From assembly GCA_963666995.1 (NCBI GenBank), contig OY762941.1:496001-560000 (forward strand): a DNA stretch of 64,000 nt, read 5' to 3'. The position numbers were made by a program, and so were the translations under genes. The first letter of the stretch is position 1. Every line of letters starts with the position of its first letter. The notes beneath the pieces are model-generated. The model was not told the DNA's origin and searched no databases. It worked only from the letters and a program-made list of their open reading frames with translations. This document shows positions 36,598 through 44,940 of this stretch, one piece after another. The stretch comes from Syntrophobacter sp963666995 (GTDB lineage Bacteria; Desulfobacterota; Syntrophobacteria; Syntrophobacterales; Syntrophobacteraceae).

Positions 36598-37296
36598 ATG
36601 GAGGTCCATTTGGAAAAGTTGGGACGGATCGGAGAAGTCCCTCTATTTGAGGGACTTCCCGTGGATCAGTTGAAAAAACTTGCGGATATCTCGATCGAGC
36701 AGAAGTTCGAGCGGGGCCGGACCCTGTTTCACGAAGGCAGCCAGGCCACGGGGTTCTATGTGATCGTTTCCGGGAAGATCAAAATCTTCAAGCTTTCCCT
36801 GGAAGGCAAGGAACAGATCCTGCACATATTCGGAAAGGGCGAATTCTTCGGTGAGGTGCCCGTGTTTGCGGGCGGGAATTATCCCGCTCATGCCGAAGCG
36901 CTGGAAGGCGGCCGGGTTTTGTTTTTTCCGAGGACCGCGTTTGTCGGCCTCGTGAGAGACGAGCCTTCGCTCGCCCTCAACATGCTCGCGATCCTCTGCC
37001 GGCGCCTGCGCCGGTTTACTCACCAGATCGAGGACCTGTCGCTCAAGGAGGTCCCGGGAAGACTGGCCGCCTATCTCCTGTACCTGGGGGAGCGTGACGC
37101 GACGTCGGACCGGCTTGAACTCGACACGACGAAAAGCCAGCTCGCAAGCCTTCTGGGAACTATCCCGGAGACGCTTTCGCGCATCCTTGCCAGGATGAGC
37201 CGGCAGGGATTCATCCGGGTCGAGGGCCGAAGGATCACGGTCCTCGACCGGGAAGCATTGGAAAACCTTGCGGCAGGTGAGAAACTGCCGGGTTGA
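36598..37296 (+). CDS. Crp/Fnr-family regulator, HcpR-like
   Basis: A 232-residue regulator. Residues 20-130 are a cyclic-nucleotide-binding-like beta barrel (GRTLFHEGSQATGFYVIVSG, then GKGEFFGEVPVFAGGNYPAHAEA), residues 130-150 a long dimer helix, and the end is a winged HTH (TKSQLASLLGTIPETLSRILARMSRQGFI). The recognition helix has E-T-L-S-R, the FNR-type specificity that reads TTGAT half sites. No Cys cluster for an FNR-type iron site is seen, so sensing may involve heme, as known for HcpR. The ATG at 36598 has no clear ribosome binding site; a TTG at 36610 lies 5 bases after GGAGG and may be the true start. Confidence 0.85.
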   Translation: MEVHLEKLGRIGEVPLFEGLPVDQLKKLADISIEQKFERGRTLFHEGSQATGFYVIVSGKIKIFKLSLEGKEQILHIFGKGEFFGEVPVFAGGNYPAHAEALEGGRVLFFPRTAFVGLVRDEPSLALNMLAILCRRLRRFTHQIEDLSLKEVPGRLAAYLLYLGERDATSDRLELDTTKSQLASLLGTIPETLSRILARMSRQGFIRVEGRRITVLDREALENLAAGEKLPG

Positions 37297-37309
37297 ATGG
37301 GTTGCGGAC

Positions 37310-37882
37310 TTACTTCTTCATTTCCATGCCGATGCTGAAGGCGGTGGCGATTTCCTTGCCCAGCGAGTAGTAGGCTTTCCCGGCGCCGACGCCGAAGATC
37401 AGCGGGCGCACCTTCAGCGCATCCGGCGCTCCGTCGGTCAGGCAGTCCTCGGAAGCATGTATCTCTTCGATCTGTCCGATTACAAGGGCATGGCTGCCCA
37501 GGTTGAGAATGTGAACCACTTTGCATTCGAGGTTGACCGGGCATTGCTCGATCAGCGGGGCAAGCTTCAGCTTCCCGTAGAAGACATCGAATTTGCAGAC
37601 GGCAGTCTTGTCTTCCCTGGTGCCTGTGACGATTCCGCAATAATCGGTTTCCTTCACCTGATCCGTGGAAGGGACGTTGACCGAAAAGATTCCGTTTTCC
37701 TTGATCCCCTTCAGCGTGTAACGATGATGCTGGAGAGATACGCTGAGCGTGGGAGGGCTGCTGTTCACGATCCCGCTCCAGGCGGCCGTCATGAAATTCG
37801 GCTTCCCGTCGACAATGGCCCCGACCAGAAACGCGGGCATAGGATAAAGTAATGTCTGAGGACCCAGAGTGACTTTCTTCAT
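37310..37882 (-). CDS. Flavoredoxin-like flavin reductase domain protein
   Basis: A 190-residue FMN-binding split-barrel protein of the flavin reductase type. The family start (LLYPMPAFLVGAIVDGKPNFMT) is followed by AAWSGIVNSSPPTLSVSL and the substrate region KENGIFSVNVPSTDQVKETDYCG. Related proteins from Desulfovibrio are called flavoredoxin and take part in sulfite or thiosulfate electron transfer; I do not know the role here. AGGAG lies 9 bases before the ATG at 37882. It converges on the HcpR-like gene, separated by 13 bases. Confidence 0.85.
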   Translation of the reverse strand: MKKVTLGPQTLLYPMPAFLVGAIVDGKPNFMTAAWSGIVNSSPPTLSVSLQHHRYTLKGIKENGIFSVNVPSTDQVKETDYCGIVTGTREDKTAVCKFDVFYGKLKLAPLIEQCPVNLECKVVHILNLGSHALVIGQIEEIHASEDCLTDGAPDALKVRPLIFGVGAGKAYYSLGKEIATAFSIGMEMKK

Positions 37883-38208
37883 GGCTGATTGCTCCTGTTC
37901 AAGTTGAGACGGATTGAGTGGGGTAACGTCCCGCAGATTAAGCGATATGCGATTATAGGGCTTGGGGAACGCAACTCCGGAAAACCGAAAACCGGCTTTC
38001 CCGGCACCTGTCGCCGGTGCCGGAGCCACCACTGTATTACATCCGGAACCATAAGCCGTGCAAGCGGCAAGTCAAGGTGGCAGGCTGAGGAAACCCGGGA
38101 GAGGTCTGAGCATGGTCGGGCACGCGGCGGCAAGAGGGGCGAATTCCTGCTTGACACTTTTCGGGCTGCTATGCTAGAAAAATGGGTCACTTTGGATGAA
38201 GGTGCCAT
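37883..38208. other. Intergenic region upstream of tRNA-Lys
   Basis: No gene seen. It holds the tRNA promoter at its right end and otherwise only short open frames. Confidence 0.4.
38151..38180 (+). promoter_or_regulatory. Promoter of the tRNA genes
   Basis: Perfect TTGACA (38151-38156) with an AT-rich -10-like stretch GCTAGAAA about 16-18 bases downstream. It lies about 30 bases before tRNA-Lys and would serve tRNA-Lys and tRNA-Glu as one unit. Confidence 0.55.
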
Positions 38209-38284
38209 GGGCCGTTAACTCAGAAGGTAGAGTATCTGCCTTTTAAGCAGAGAGTCGCGCGTTCGAGTCGCGCACGGCCCACCA
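38209..38284 (+). tRNA. tRNA-Lys (UUU)
   Basis: The acceptor arms GGGCCGT and ACGGCCC pair fully, the anticodon loop CTTTTAA gives anticodon UUU, and GTTCGAGTC is the T loop. The CCA end is encoded. Length 76 nt with CCA. Confidence 0.95.
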
Positions 38285-38340
38285 ATCAAAGCTCTTGACT
38301 TATTTGGCCCCATTCATTACAAAGCTCTTCACTTCATCAT

Positions 38341-38418
38341 GTCCCCATCGTCTAGCCCGGTCCAGGACACCGGCCTTTCACGCCGGCAACACCGGTTCAA
38401 ATCCGGTTGGGGACGCCA
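38341..38418 (+). tRNA. tRNA-Glu (UUC)
   Basis: Acceptor arms GTCCCCA and TGGGGAC pair, the anticodon arm CCGGC-CTTTCAC-GCCGG gives UUC, and GGTTCAAATCC is the T loop. CCA is encoded. The 3' half, from the anticodon loop on, is repeated at 46224: this gene is the insertion site of the island to its right, and the copy at 38341 is the complete one. Confidence 0.96.
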
Positions 38419-38497
38419 ACTTAAAAATCAAGCGGGGTACTTTCGGGGTACTCCGCTTCTTTTTTCTCCTGGAATTCAGTCCCACTCAGCGCGTCAG
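38374..38497 (+). repeat. Island direct repeat (left attachment site)
   Basis: A 124-base segment covering the 3' half of tRNA-Glu and about 80 bases beyond. It is repeated at 46224-46347 with one mismatch (38488 A against 46338 G). Left of it the two copies differ at once, as expected at an integration boundary. Confidence 0.9.
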
Positions 38498-38825
38498 CCA
38501 AAAAATCCAATGCCGCTTTCACGTTTCCCGTTATCGGTTCGATATAGACGTCAGCGGTCGTGAGCCTGCCGTGCATGTTCACGCTCTGAATCGTTGGAGT
38601 GTCGTTGACTGAGGAGCCGTTCGCTGCCAGGGATGCATGGCATGCAAGAGCTAACGTACTATTTGCAGCTTCGTTTTGAAGCCACAGGTAACTGTGCTCT
38701 CGGCAGTAATACTTTCTGAATTCAGGCGTCGGGTCATCGGGACCTTGGAATTGACATTGCGTACTGCCTCCTCCATAATTAGCACCTTGGCGATAGCCAT
38801 CCAAAGTGTATGTACAGTTTGGCAA
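38421..38825 (-). pseudogene. Remnant, possibly the end of a tyrosine recombinase
   Basis: An open frame of up to 134 codons whose end lies in the attachment repeat next to the tRNA, the usual place of an integrase. The last third (MHGRLTTADVYIEPITGNVK, then AALDFLADAL) resembles the C-terminal box of tyrosine recombinases, with a Tyr in the place of the nucleophile. The preceding 70 residues (CTYTLDGYRQG, YYCREHSYLW) do not look like recombinase, and the Arg and HxxR boxes are missing. No ATG starts it; TTG at 38825 would. Either it is a decayed integrase tail or a small unknown protein. The tail is read through the repeat and is partly shared with the right end. Confidence 0.35.
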
Positions 38826-38931
38826 ATCAGCCCTTGAGCGAAAAGGATGGCTGGAACCATTCTGGAGTGTTTACTCATCAGATTCTGAACGGAGAATCCC
38901 TCTGCGAGAGTAGTCGTTTGAGTATAATAAA

Positions 38932-40311
38932 ATGACAAATGCACCATTGACAGTCCGAGAGAAAGTGGCCCGTATAGTCACCCGTTTTTCCGCATATTCA
39001 AATGAAATCCGGTCTTTTATTTCTGACGCAACAAAGCTCAGTGAACGGACCACTAATGATCGACTATCCAATTTTTTGAATGGCGGAGCAACATCGGCAT
39101 TGCAGCGATTGATTCCCATCAACATTAGAAAAGAGGCGGGACTATTTTTCACAAGCGAGGTACTCGCTCAGAAGGTCGCAGATCGATTGGCACCGATGCT
39201 GCAAAAAGGCCACAGGCTATTGGATCCAGCTTGCGGTGCAGGCAATCTTCTTCTGGCATGTGCGCGTGGCCTGCCAACCGGAAATAATTTGGATGAGACG
39301 CTCAGAATTTGGTCTAGCCTCATCTTCGGCTATGATCTGTACGATGAATTTGTTCTCACGGCGCAGCTACGTCTTGCTCTCCTAGCGCTCAGTCTTCATC
39401 CTGAAGAAAGCGACATACTGGCAAATTTCCAACCGGATCAGATATTCAAAGGTCTGAGAGTGGGCAATTTCTTTGATCAACGCCCTATCGCAGACGAAAC
39501 GTGTGTTGTGCTTAATCCTCCATTTGGCCATATCCTTGCTCCCGAAGGCTGCAAATGGGCAACAGGGCAAATACAGATCGCGGCATTGTTTCTTGAACAG
39601 CTTCTCCATAGGGCCAACAAGAAAATGCATATTGCGGCGATACTCCCAGATGTATTACGGAGTGGTACAAGGTATAACAAATGGCGGAATAGCATTTCTG
39701 CCCTATGCAACGCAATTGAACTCGAACCGGTGGGGAGGTTTGATCAAAAAACGGATGTTGATGTCTTTATTATGCATTGTATCACTGGTGGCCAGACTGG
39801 CTACCAATCTCAATGGCCCAAAACTTGCCCATCATTTGGAAATTCGGAATTTGTTGTCTCTGATTTTTTCGATCTCCGCATAGGGCCTGTCGTCCCGCAT
39901 CGCGACCCACTCGAAGGGCCGATCCACCGTTATATTCACACCCGTACGGCGCCCGCTTGGCAGACGGTAGATCTCATCAACGAAGATCGTCAATATCGCG
40001 GGACTGTCTTCCAACCGCCCTTTCTTGTAATTCATCGGACTTCCAGTCCCAGAGACAAACATCGATGTGTGGCTACAATTGTTAACGAAAATCGACCTGT
40101 GGCCGTCGAGAACCATCTCATAGTCCTTATGCCTCATGACAAATCTTTTGAAAGTTGTCAACAACTTTTAACTTTATTGAAATCTAATCAGACCGATGAG
40201 TGGCTCAATATTCGAATTCGTTGCCGTCATTTAACTATATCAGCTATACGTGAACTACCGTGTGGTGCAATCGGTGCAATTGGCAATGGTGCTGATGTAA
40301 ACAGGAGGTAA
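38932..40311 (+). CDS. N6-adenine DNA methyltransferase, first gene of island operon
   Basis: A 459-residue class I SAM-dependent methyltransferase. Motif I is DPACGAGNLL (98-107) and the catalytic motif IV is NPPF (195-198), the N6-adenine type. An N-terminal helical part (about 1-70) ends in KEAGLFFTSEVLAQKVADRL, typical for type I/IIG subunits (HsdM/TaqI-like). After the catalytic core about 200 residues (FQPPFLVIHRTSSP, then VENHLIVLMP and IRCRHLTISAIRELP) look like a compact target-recognition region. No nuclease motif is seen. The ATG follows a stop codon at 38911 and has no ribosome binding site; TATAAT lies just before it. DUF262 follows after 5 bases. Function in modification or defence is inferred. 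Confidence 0.8.
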   Translation: MTNAPLTVREKVARIVTRFSAYSNEIRSFISDATKLSERTTNDRLSNFLNGGATSALQRLIPINIRKEAGLFFTSEVLAQKVADRLAPMLQKGHRLLDPACGAGNLLLACARGLPTGNNLDETLRIWSSLIFGYDLYDEFVLTAQLRLALLALSLHPEESDILANFQPDQIFKGLRVGNFFDQRPIADETCVVLNPPFGHILAPEGCKWATGQIQIAALFLEQLLHRANKKMHIAAILPDVLRSGTRYNKWRNSISALCNAIELEPVGRFDQKTDVDVFIMHCITGGQTGYQSQWPKTCPSFGNSEFVVSDFFDLRIGPVVPHRDPLEGPIHRYIHTRTAPAWQTVDLINEDRQYRGTVFQPPFLVIHRTSSPRDKHRCVATIVNENRPVAVENHLIVLMPHDKSFESCQQLLTLLKSNQTDEWLNIRIRCRHLTISAIRELPCGAIGAIGNGADVNRR

Positions 40312-40316
40312 TTTCG

Positions 40317-41405
40317 GTGGCAATTGAACGACGTCTTACCACACAAGATATAAGTTGGTTTTTGGACCTAAATGCCAACGACCAGCTTGACCTTGATCCC
40401 CCCTACCAGCGACGTAGTGTTTGGAGTCCAAAAGATAGGAGATTCTTTCTCGATACTATTTTCCGAAGTTATCCGAGTCCGTCCATATTTTTGCACAAAC
40501 GAATGGAACAGGGGAAAACTATCTACTCGGTCGTCGATGGCAAACAGCGGCTTGAGACCATCCTGAAATTTGCGAACAACAAGATAGCTATCGACAAGAC
40601 ATTTGGTGATGACCGCCTAGCTGGCAAGAAGTGGAGGGCGATAAAGGCTATTGATGAACTCGCTAGGATATTTTGGGATTATGTATTACCAGTGGAGTTT
40701 ACCAATATTATTGGTGATACGAATCTTGTCAAGGAGATATTCGACCGGCTGAATCGCAATGCCCGACGACTTACTGAGCAAGAACTTCGGCACGCAAAAT
40801 ATGATGGTTGGTTCATTTCTTTCGTAGAAACTGAATCGGAGACCCATGACTGGGAAAAACTGGGTGTCGTCACAACAGCCCGAGCAAAGCGGATGGCAGA
40901 TGTTCAATTCCTCTCAGAATTGCTCATTGTCCTATTAAAAGGAACTGTTGGAGGATTTGATCAGGAGGAAATAACTCAGTACTATGCAAGATACGATAAT
41001 CTTTCTGATTTGGATGCTCCTTTCGAGGAAGAAAAGTTAAGACTTCAATTCGCCCTGACCAAGGAATACTTATTGGAACTTGAGCTTCATCACCAAGCGA
41101 TTTCAACATATGCGTCAGACTTTACAAATCTCTATACACTGTGGGCTGTTGTGGCACTGCATCGTGAACACCTCCCGGAAATTAATGTTTTCGCGGACAA
41201 ATACTGCGCTTTCATGAAGGAGGTTTATCGATACAATGATGAGCGATACTTACAGGAAATTATCAGCGGTCACGAGAAGCCGTCTGATATGCGTAGCCTC
41301 GAGTATCACCGGAACAGCGTGGGAGCCCGTACAGAAGCCCCGCAGCGGCTTGGAAGAGCAAGCATCCTCCTCCATGTGTTGTCTGAGGCCCAGACAACAT
41401 CATGA
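40317..41405 (+). CDS. DUF262 (ParB-like) protein, second gene of island operon
   Basis: A 362-residue protein. It has the DUF262 hallmarks: DPPYQRRSVWSPKDRRFFLD (about 27-46), VVDGKQRLETI (73-83, a DGQQR-type box) and FDRLNRNARRLTEQELRHA (142-160). This fold is the nucleotide-binding/nuclease-related half of GmrSD type IV restriction enzymes and of SspE, but the DUF1524 HNH half is absent. The end (VGARTEAPQRLGRASILL) is Arg-rich. The start is GTG at 40317 with AGGAGG 7 bases upstream. The stop overlaps the next ATG (ATGA). It probably acts with the methyltransferase and the RelA/SpoT-fold protein. Confidence 0.8.
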   Translation: MAIERRLTTQDISWFLDLNANDQLDLDPPYQRRSVWSPKDRRFFLDTIFRSYPSPSIFLHKRMEQGKTIYSVVDGKQRLETILKFANNKIAIDKTFGDDRLAGKKWRAIKAIDELARIFWDYVLPVEFTNIIGDTNLVKEIFDRLNRNARRLTEQELRHAKYDGWFISFVETESETHDWEKLGVVTTARAKRMADVQFLSELLIVLLKGTVGGFDQEEITQYYARYDNLSDLDAPFEEEKLRLQFALTKEYLLELELHHQAISTYASDFTNLYTLWAVVALHREHLPEINVFADKYCAFMKEVYRYNDERYLQEIISGHEKPSDMRSLEYHRNSVGARTEAPQRLGRASILLHVLSEAQTTS

Positions 41406-42370
41406 AAGTACCCACTTCCATCAGAGATAGCCACAGTAGCCAGAAATTCATGTATGAGCTACTGAAAAAGCATGCTGACGAGGTGATCAATGCCAAGAAA
41501 GAACCACGTTGGCATTATGAGAGCCGCGTTAAGGAGCTTGAGAGCTATGCACTCAAACTGGAAACTGGCAGGTACGAATATCCGAGTTGCCTTGAAGATT
41601 TCTTCGCGTGCACCATAGTGGTAGAGAATCTTAGCTCAATGTCTAAAGCTGAAAAGATTATCAGGAAAATATTTGAGTTTCATGAACGACGCCCCAAGGT
41701 TGATGATTTTACATCCAAGCCATCAGATTCTTTTCGCTTTGACGACACGCGCCTTTATGTTAAGTGGAAGGATGACCCTCTTATTCAACCTACTGGACTT
41801 AATGGGCTTCTTTTCGAAGTGCAGATTAAGACTTTTCTTGCCCATGCCTGGAACATCGCTGTTCATGATCTTAGCTACAAAACAGACGAGAAAAGCTGGG
41901 CCAAAGAGCGCATTGCATACCAAATAAAAGCTATGCTTGAGCATGCGGAAACATCCATCCTAGAGGCGCATAAGCTTGCCAAATCAGCGTCTTTGAAGAA
42001 GAGCGATGATCTGTCCAGACGTGTGTCCGCGATAATCAAGTTGTTGAATGAGTTATGGCCTCCTGTATCATTGCCGAACGACAAGAAACGCCTTGCAGAG
42101 AATATCGATAAGTTGATTCGCAATGTGGGAGTGGACCTGGCATCATTGTGCGAACTTATCCACAAGGAAACAGAACTTGGCCGTGGCACAAACACTCTTA
42201 ATCTGTCGCCATACTCCTCTATTATACAGTGTTTATTCAATCAGGAGTTCCGTAAAATGGAAAAATACCTTACAGGTCGGCATCGGGAGTTCAAGGTTTT
42301 TATACCTAGTGAATTGGAGTTGCCTTCTTCCCTTCAATCGGCCGAACTGAGGAATGCGATCATGGGCTGA
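41402..42370 (+). CDS. RelA/SpoT-fold nucleotidyltransferase-like protein, third gene of island operon
   Basis: A 322-residue protein. Residues 35-160 match the (p)ppGpp synthetase fold: ESRVKELESYALKL (RxK, 42-44), EDFFACTIVV (metal Asp near 66), FEVQIKTFLAHAW (metal Glu at 139) and HDLSYK (155-160). The G-loop GYRxxH that places the guanine-stacking Tyr is not present: the region reads QPTGLNGLLFE. So it may not make ordinary ppGpp and could use another substrate, as do toxSAS toxins that modify tRNA; this is inference. The helical C-terminal half (KSDDLSRRVSAIIKLLNEL) is not recognised. ATG overlaps the DUF262 stop, so expression is coupled. Confidence 0.8.
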   Translation: MKVPTSIRDSHSSQKFMYELLKKHADEVINAKKEPRWHYESRVKELESYALKLETGRYEYPSCLEDFFACTIVVENLSSMSKAEKIIRKIFEFHERRPKVDDFTSKPSDSFRFDDTRLYVKWKDDPLIQPTGLNGLLFEVQIKTFLAHAWNIAVHDLSYKTDEKSWAKERIAYQIKAMLEHAETSILEAHKLAKSASLKKSDDLSRRVSAIIKLLNELWPPVSLPNDKKRLAENIDKLIRNVGVDLASLCELIHKETELGRGTNTLNLSPYSSIIQCLFNQEFRKMEKYLTGRHREFKVFIPSELELPSSLQSAELRNAIMG

Positions 42371-42446
42371 CATGGGTTTATCACCTGAGAAGAGACCCAC
42401 ATCCTATATGAACCGTAATGGATTTATCACCGAGAACTAACAACTG

Positions 42447-42743
42447 GTGGGGAGAGTGAAATTCGTCTGCGTGCTCGAAAGCCCGAGAGAAAATGGAAAC
42501 ACCTCTACTATCGCCAATCAGTTCTACACCACCGCCGAAAGCTTGGGAGCACAAGTGAGGACCTTTGTCCTCAACAAGCTCAGCTATCGCGGCTGCCAAG
42601 CCTGTATGAGTTGCAAAAAGAAGCTCGATAAATGTACTGTACATGCTATCCTCTATGGCGTTATGAGGGAACGCACAAATTTTCTCGGCATACGCAAATC
42701 ATTTCCGCTGTGCTCAGCCTCAGTTCAGAACTCTTCACATTAG
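42447..42743 (+). pseudogene. Truncated NADPH-dependent FMN reductase
   Basis: The first 65 codons match the flavodoxin-like FMN reductase family: KFVCVLESPRENGNTSTIAN (FMN phosphate loop SPRxNGNT) and YRGCQACMSCKKKLDKCTV, the Cys-rich segment. After that the frame turns into unrelated sequence and stops; the flavin-binding second half is missing. The homologous part ends near 42645. It starts with GTG, after GTGGGGAG-like bases. It is probably a relic broken by an earlier event; the group II intron begins some 240 bases further on. Confidence 0.7.
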
Positions 42744-42886
42744 CGAGTTGCGCAGTGTTTTGCCGCCGCATTCCATTCAAGGTTCATAGAACGTTTGGGC
42801 CACCTTTTGCTTGCCGACATTTTTAATTTTATCCTATTGTCCGGACCGAAGGGAGGTCGAAAACATTGCATATTTATCCGGTTATA

Positions 42887-44877
42887 GTCGGGTAGACGAG
42901 GGTAGTTCCCTGCCCTCGCCCCCCACAGATCCGGACGTGCGCGATTGACGCATCCGGCTCCTCATATCATGGTTTCGCTGCGCGTAGGTATGTCGAGTGT
43001 ACAATTCTCGGTCTCGGCAGAGGATAGTTCACCAGGAGCCGATTGAAACGGTCCCAGGTCATCTTCGCTCGTTGAGACCTGCGGTCGAGCCACCTTCGCC
43101 AGACCACTTGCACTGCCCGGCAAAATCGTGACAAGGCATCATAATTGCTGGTAATGCCGTAGTACTGATTATGGCCCACAAGTTTGCGGCAAAGCGCCCG
43201 GTGCTGCACGCGTACCGGGAGGTGCCGTTGTGACCGGCACCATTCGGCCACTCGCTTGAGAGCCCTGGAAAAGCGGTCTTTTGCCGTTTTGCGCTTGACC
43301 ATCCATTTGCCCTTGCGGGACTTGCCCCAGAAGTGGGTAAAGCCCAAAAGGTCGAAACTGCCCGGCCCACCACCCCGATTACTTGGGCGCTGGAAGTCCA
43401 CCAGTTTCGTCTTCTCCGGATGCAAAGAGAGTCCGTACTTCCCGAACCGCTTTGGGAGTACCTCCATCACTCGATTGGCATCCAATTCGGACGCAAACAC
43501 GAGGACAGCATCGTCTGCATACCGGATAAGAAAAGCTTTGCCCCTGAGCCGTGGGAGGACATCTCGCACAAACCAGACGTCCAGCACCTCGTGAAGGTAC
43601 AGGTTCGCTAAAATCGGCGAGACCACTCCTCCTTGTGGAGTGCCGGTCTCAAGACTCCTAACAACCCCTTCTTCCATGACTCCGGCTTTGAGCCATTTAT
43701 CTATGGCTCGCCTTATCACTCCATCACGCACCCTTTGCTCAAGAAAACTTCGTAGATGGCCGTGGTCCAGAGTATCAAAGAACTTTCGGATATCCAACTC
43801 AAGCACATAACCTCCACCCATCTCCATGAGCTTCTCCCATAGAGCCTGAAGGGCTTGGTGGGCGGACCGACAGGGCCGAAACCCGTAAGAGCAGTCGAGA
43901 AAATCCTGCTCGTAGACCGCTTCCAGCACCATAGTCACCGCTCTCTGGAGGATCTTGTCCTCGAATGTCGGTATACCTATGGGCCGGGTCTTGGTTCCAT
44001 CCCCTTTTGGAATATAGACCCGCCTGACCGGTGGGGCCTTGTACGTTCCGCTTTTAAAGCGGTTGAGCAAGCTGTCGAGGTTGTCGAAGAGCTTCTCCTC
44101 GTACTTTTTCGCCGTCTGCCCATCAATGCCCGGAGCACCATCTTTGCGGGTGCGCCGATAGGCTTCCAGGAGCAAGTCAATATCGATGTGGTGGTTAAGC
44201 GATGTGAATGCCATCTCGGGAGCCTTCTTGGCCAACTCCGCTATCTTTTGCAGTTTCGTTGAGACGGTTTCGGGATTCTGCGCTCCCTCCATCTTTCCCT
44301 CCAAAAGGTCCATGCTATGGCGTTCCCTTCCCTCCCTGGGGTCCCATGGGGTTGGTTCCCCCAGTTCATCGGTACTATGGAAGCGCTCCGACTCCCTGCC
44401 ACCCATCTCTTCGGGCTTCGTTGCCTTCGCCCTCGGATACCGCTGAGCGCTTGCTTGTTCGCTCCGATGCCCGGCCAAGCGCAGCCAGGCACGGCCCGGT
44501 GGAATCGCCGGTCCCACCATCCGTATTTCTGGGCGGAGATGACAGGGTCTCCCAGGTTCCTGGAGAACCCCGATGCATGCATGCCCTGCTCTCTGACCCC
44601 GGCAGGATCCTGGTGTGATGCCGTCTTGCACCAGGATTATGCCTTCCGCCAATTAGACGACGTCGGCTCCCACGATTAGAACGATTTCGGGGCTCTATCA
44701 CACGGCCTACATGCTCCCTGTGTACGCTTCGCAGTGTGGGTTGCCCACGCACCACGCAACACTCGGTTCCGGCTGTCGGCACACTTGGCCGGGCGGGACT
44801 GATCACCCGCTGGGTTCCAATGAGAAATTTCAGAGGCACTCGCCTCGTCCCAATCTCCCAGGCTTGGCCTGGCGCAC
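42887..44877 (-). mobile_element. Group II intron
   Basis: On the minus strand the element starts GTGCGCCAGGCC (44877 inward), a typical 5' end, contains the reverse transcriptase gene, and ends with domain V (GAGCCGGATGCG, then CGCACGTCCGGATC, about 42925-42965) and domain VI, finishing near 42887 with CCCGAC. Length is about 2.0 kb. The 5' exon is the left end of the IS630 element. Ends are set by motif and could be off by a few bases at the 3' side. Confidence 0.85.
42967..44292 (-). CDS. ltrA: Group II intron reverse transcriptase/maturase
   Basis: A 441-residue intron-encoded protein. Reverse transcriptase blocks are in order: GAPGIDGQT, RRVYIPKGDGTKTRPIGIPT, DCSYGFRPCRSAHQAL, LELDIRKFFDTLDH, TPQGGVVSPILANLYLH and the catalytic YADD in LIRYADDAVLVF. 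A maturase (X) domain follows (KTAKDRFSRALKRV to HNQYYGI). No HNH endonuclease domain is present, so mobility should depend on single-stranded targets at replication forks. The ATG at 44292 has GGAGG 5 bases upstream; the long open frame before it lies in the structured intron RNA. Confidence 0.9.
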   Translation of the reverse strand: MEGAQNPETVSTKLQKIAELAKKAPEMAFTSLNHHIDIDLLLEAYRRTRKDGAPGIDGQTAKKYEEKLFDNLDSLLNRFKSGTYKAPPVRRVYIPKGDGTKTRPIGIPTFEDKILQRAVTMVLEAVYEQDFLDCSYGFRPCRSAHQALQALWEKLMEMGGGYVLELDIRKFFDTLDHGHLRSFLEQRVRDGVIRRAIDKWLKAGVMEEGVVRSLETGTPQGGVVSPILANLYLHEVLDVWFVRDVLPRLRGKAFLIRYADDAVLVFASELDANRVMEVLPKRFGKYGLSLHPEKTKLVDFQRPSNRGGGPGSFDLLGFTHFWGKSRKGKWMVKRKTAKDRFSRALKRVAEWCRSQRHLPVRVQHRALCRKLVGHNQYYGITSNYDALSRFCRAVQVVWRRWLDRRSQRAKMTWDRFNRLLVNYPLPRPRIVHSTYLRAAKP

Positions 44878-44940
44878 CTAACTTGCGTGCAACATTGAAC
44901 TATAGTATCATGCAACCCTCCACTAAAGAGAGGGTTGCCA

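Noticed and set aside
38923..38928. TATAAT just before the methyltransferase ATG as its promoter
   Set aside because: It is only 3 bases from the ATG and has no -35 at the right distance; a start point after the ATG would result. Kept as a remark only.
44293..44652. N-terminal extension of the intron reverse transcriptase
   Set aside because: The sequence belongs to structured intron RNA domains; a GGAGG site precedes the ATG at 44292.
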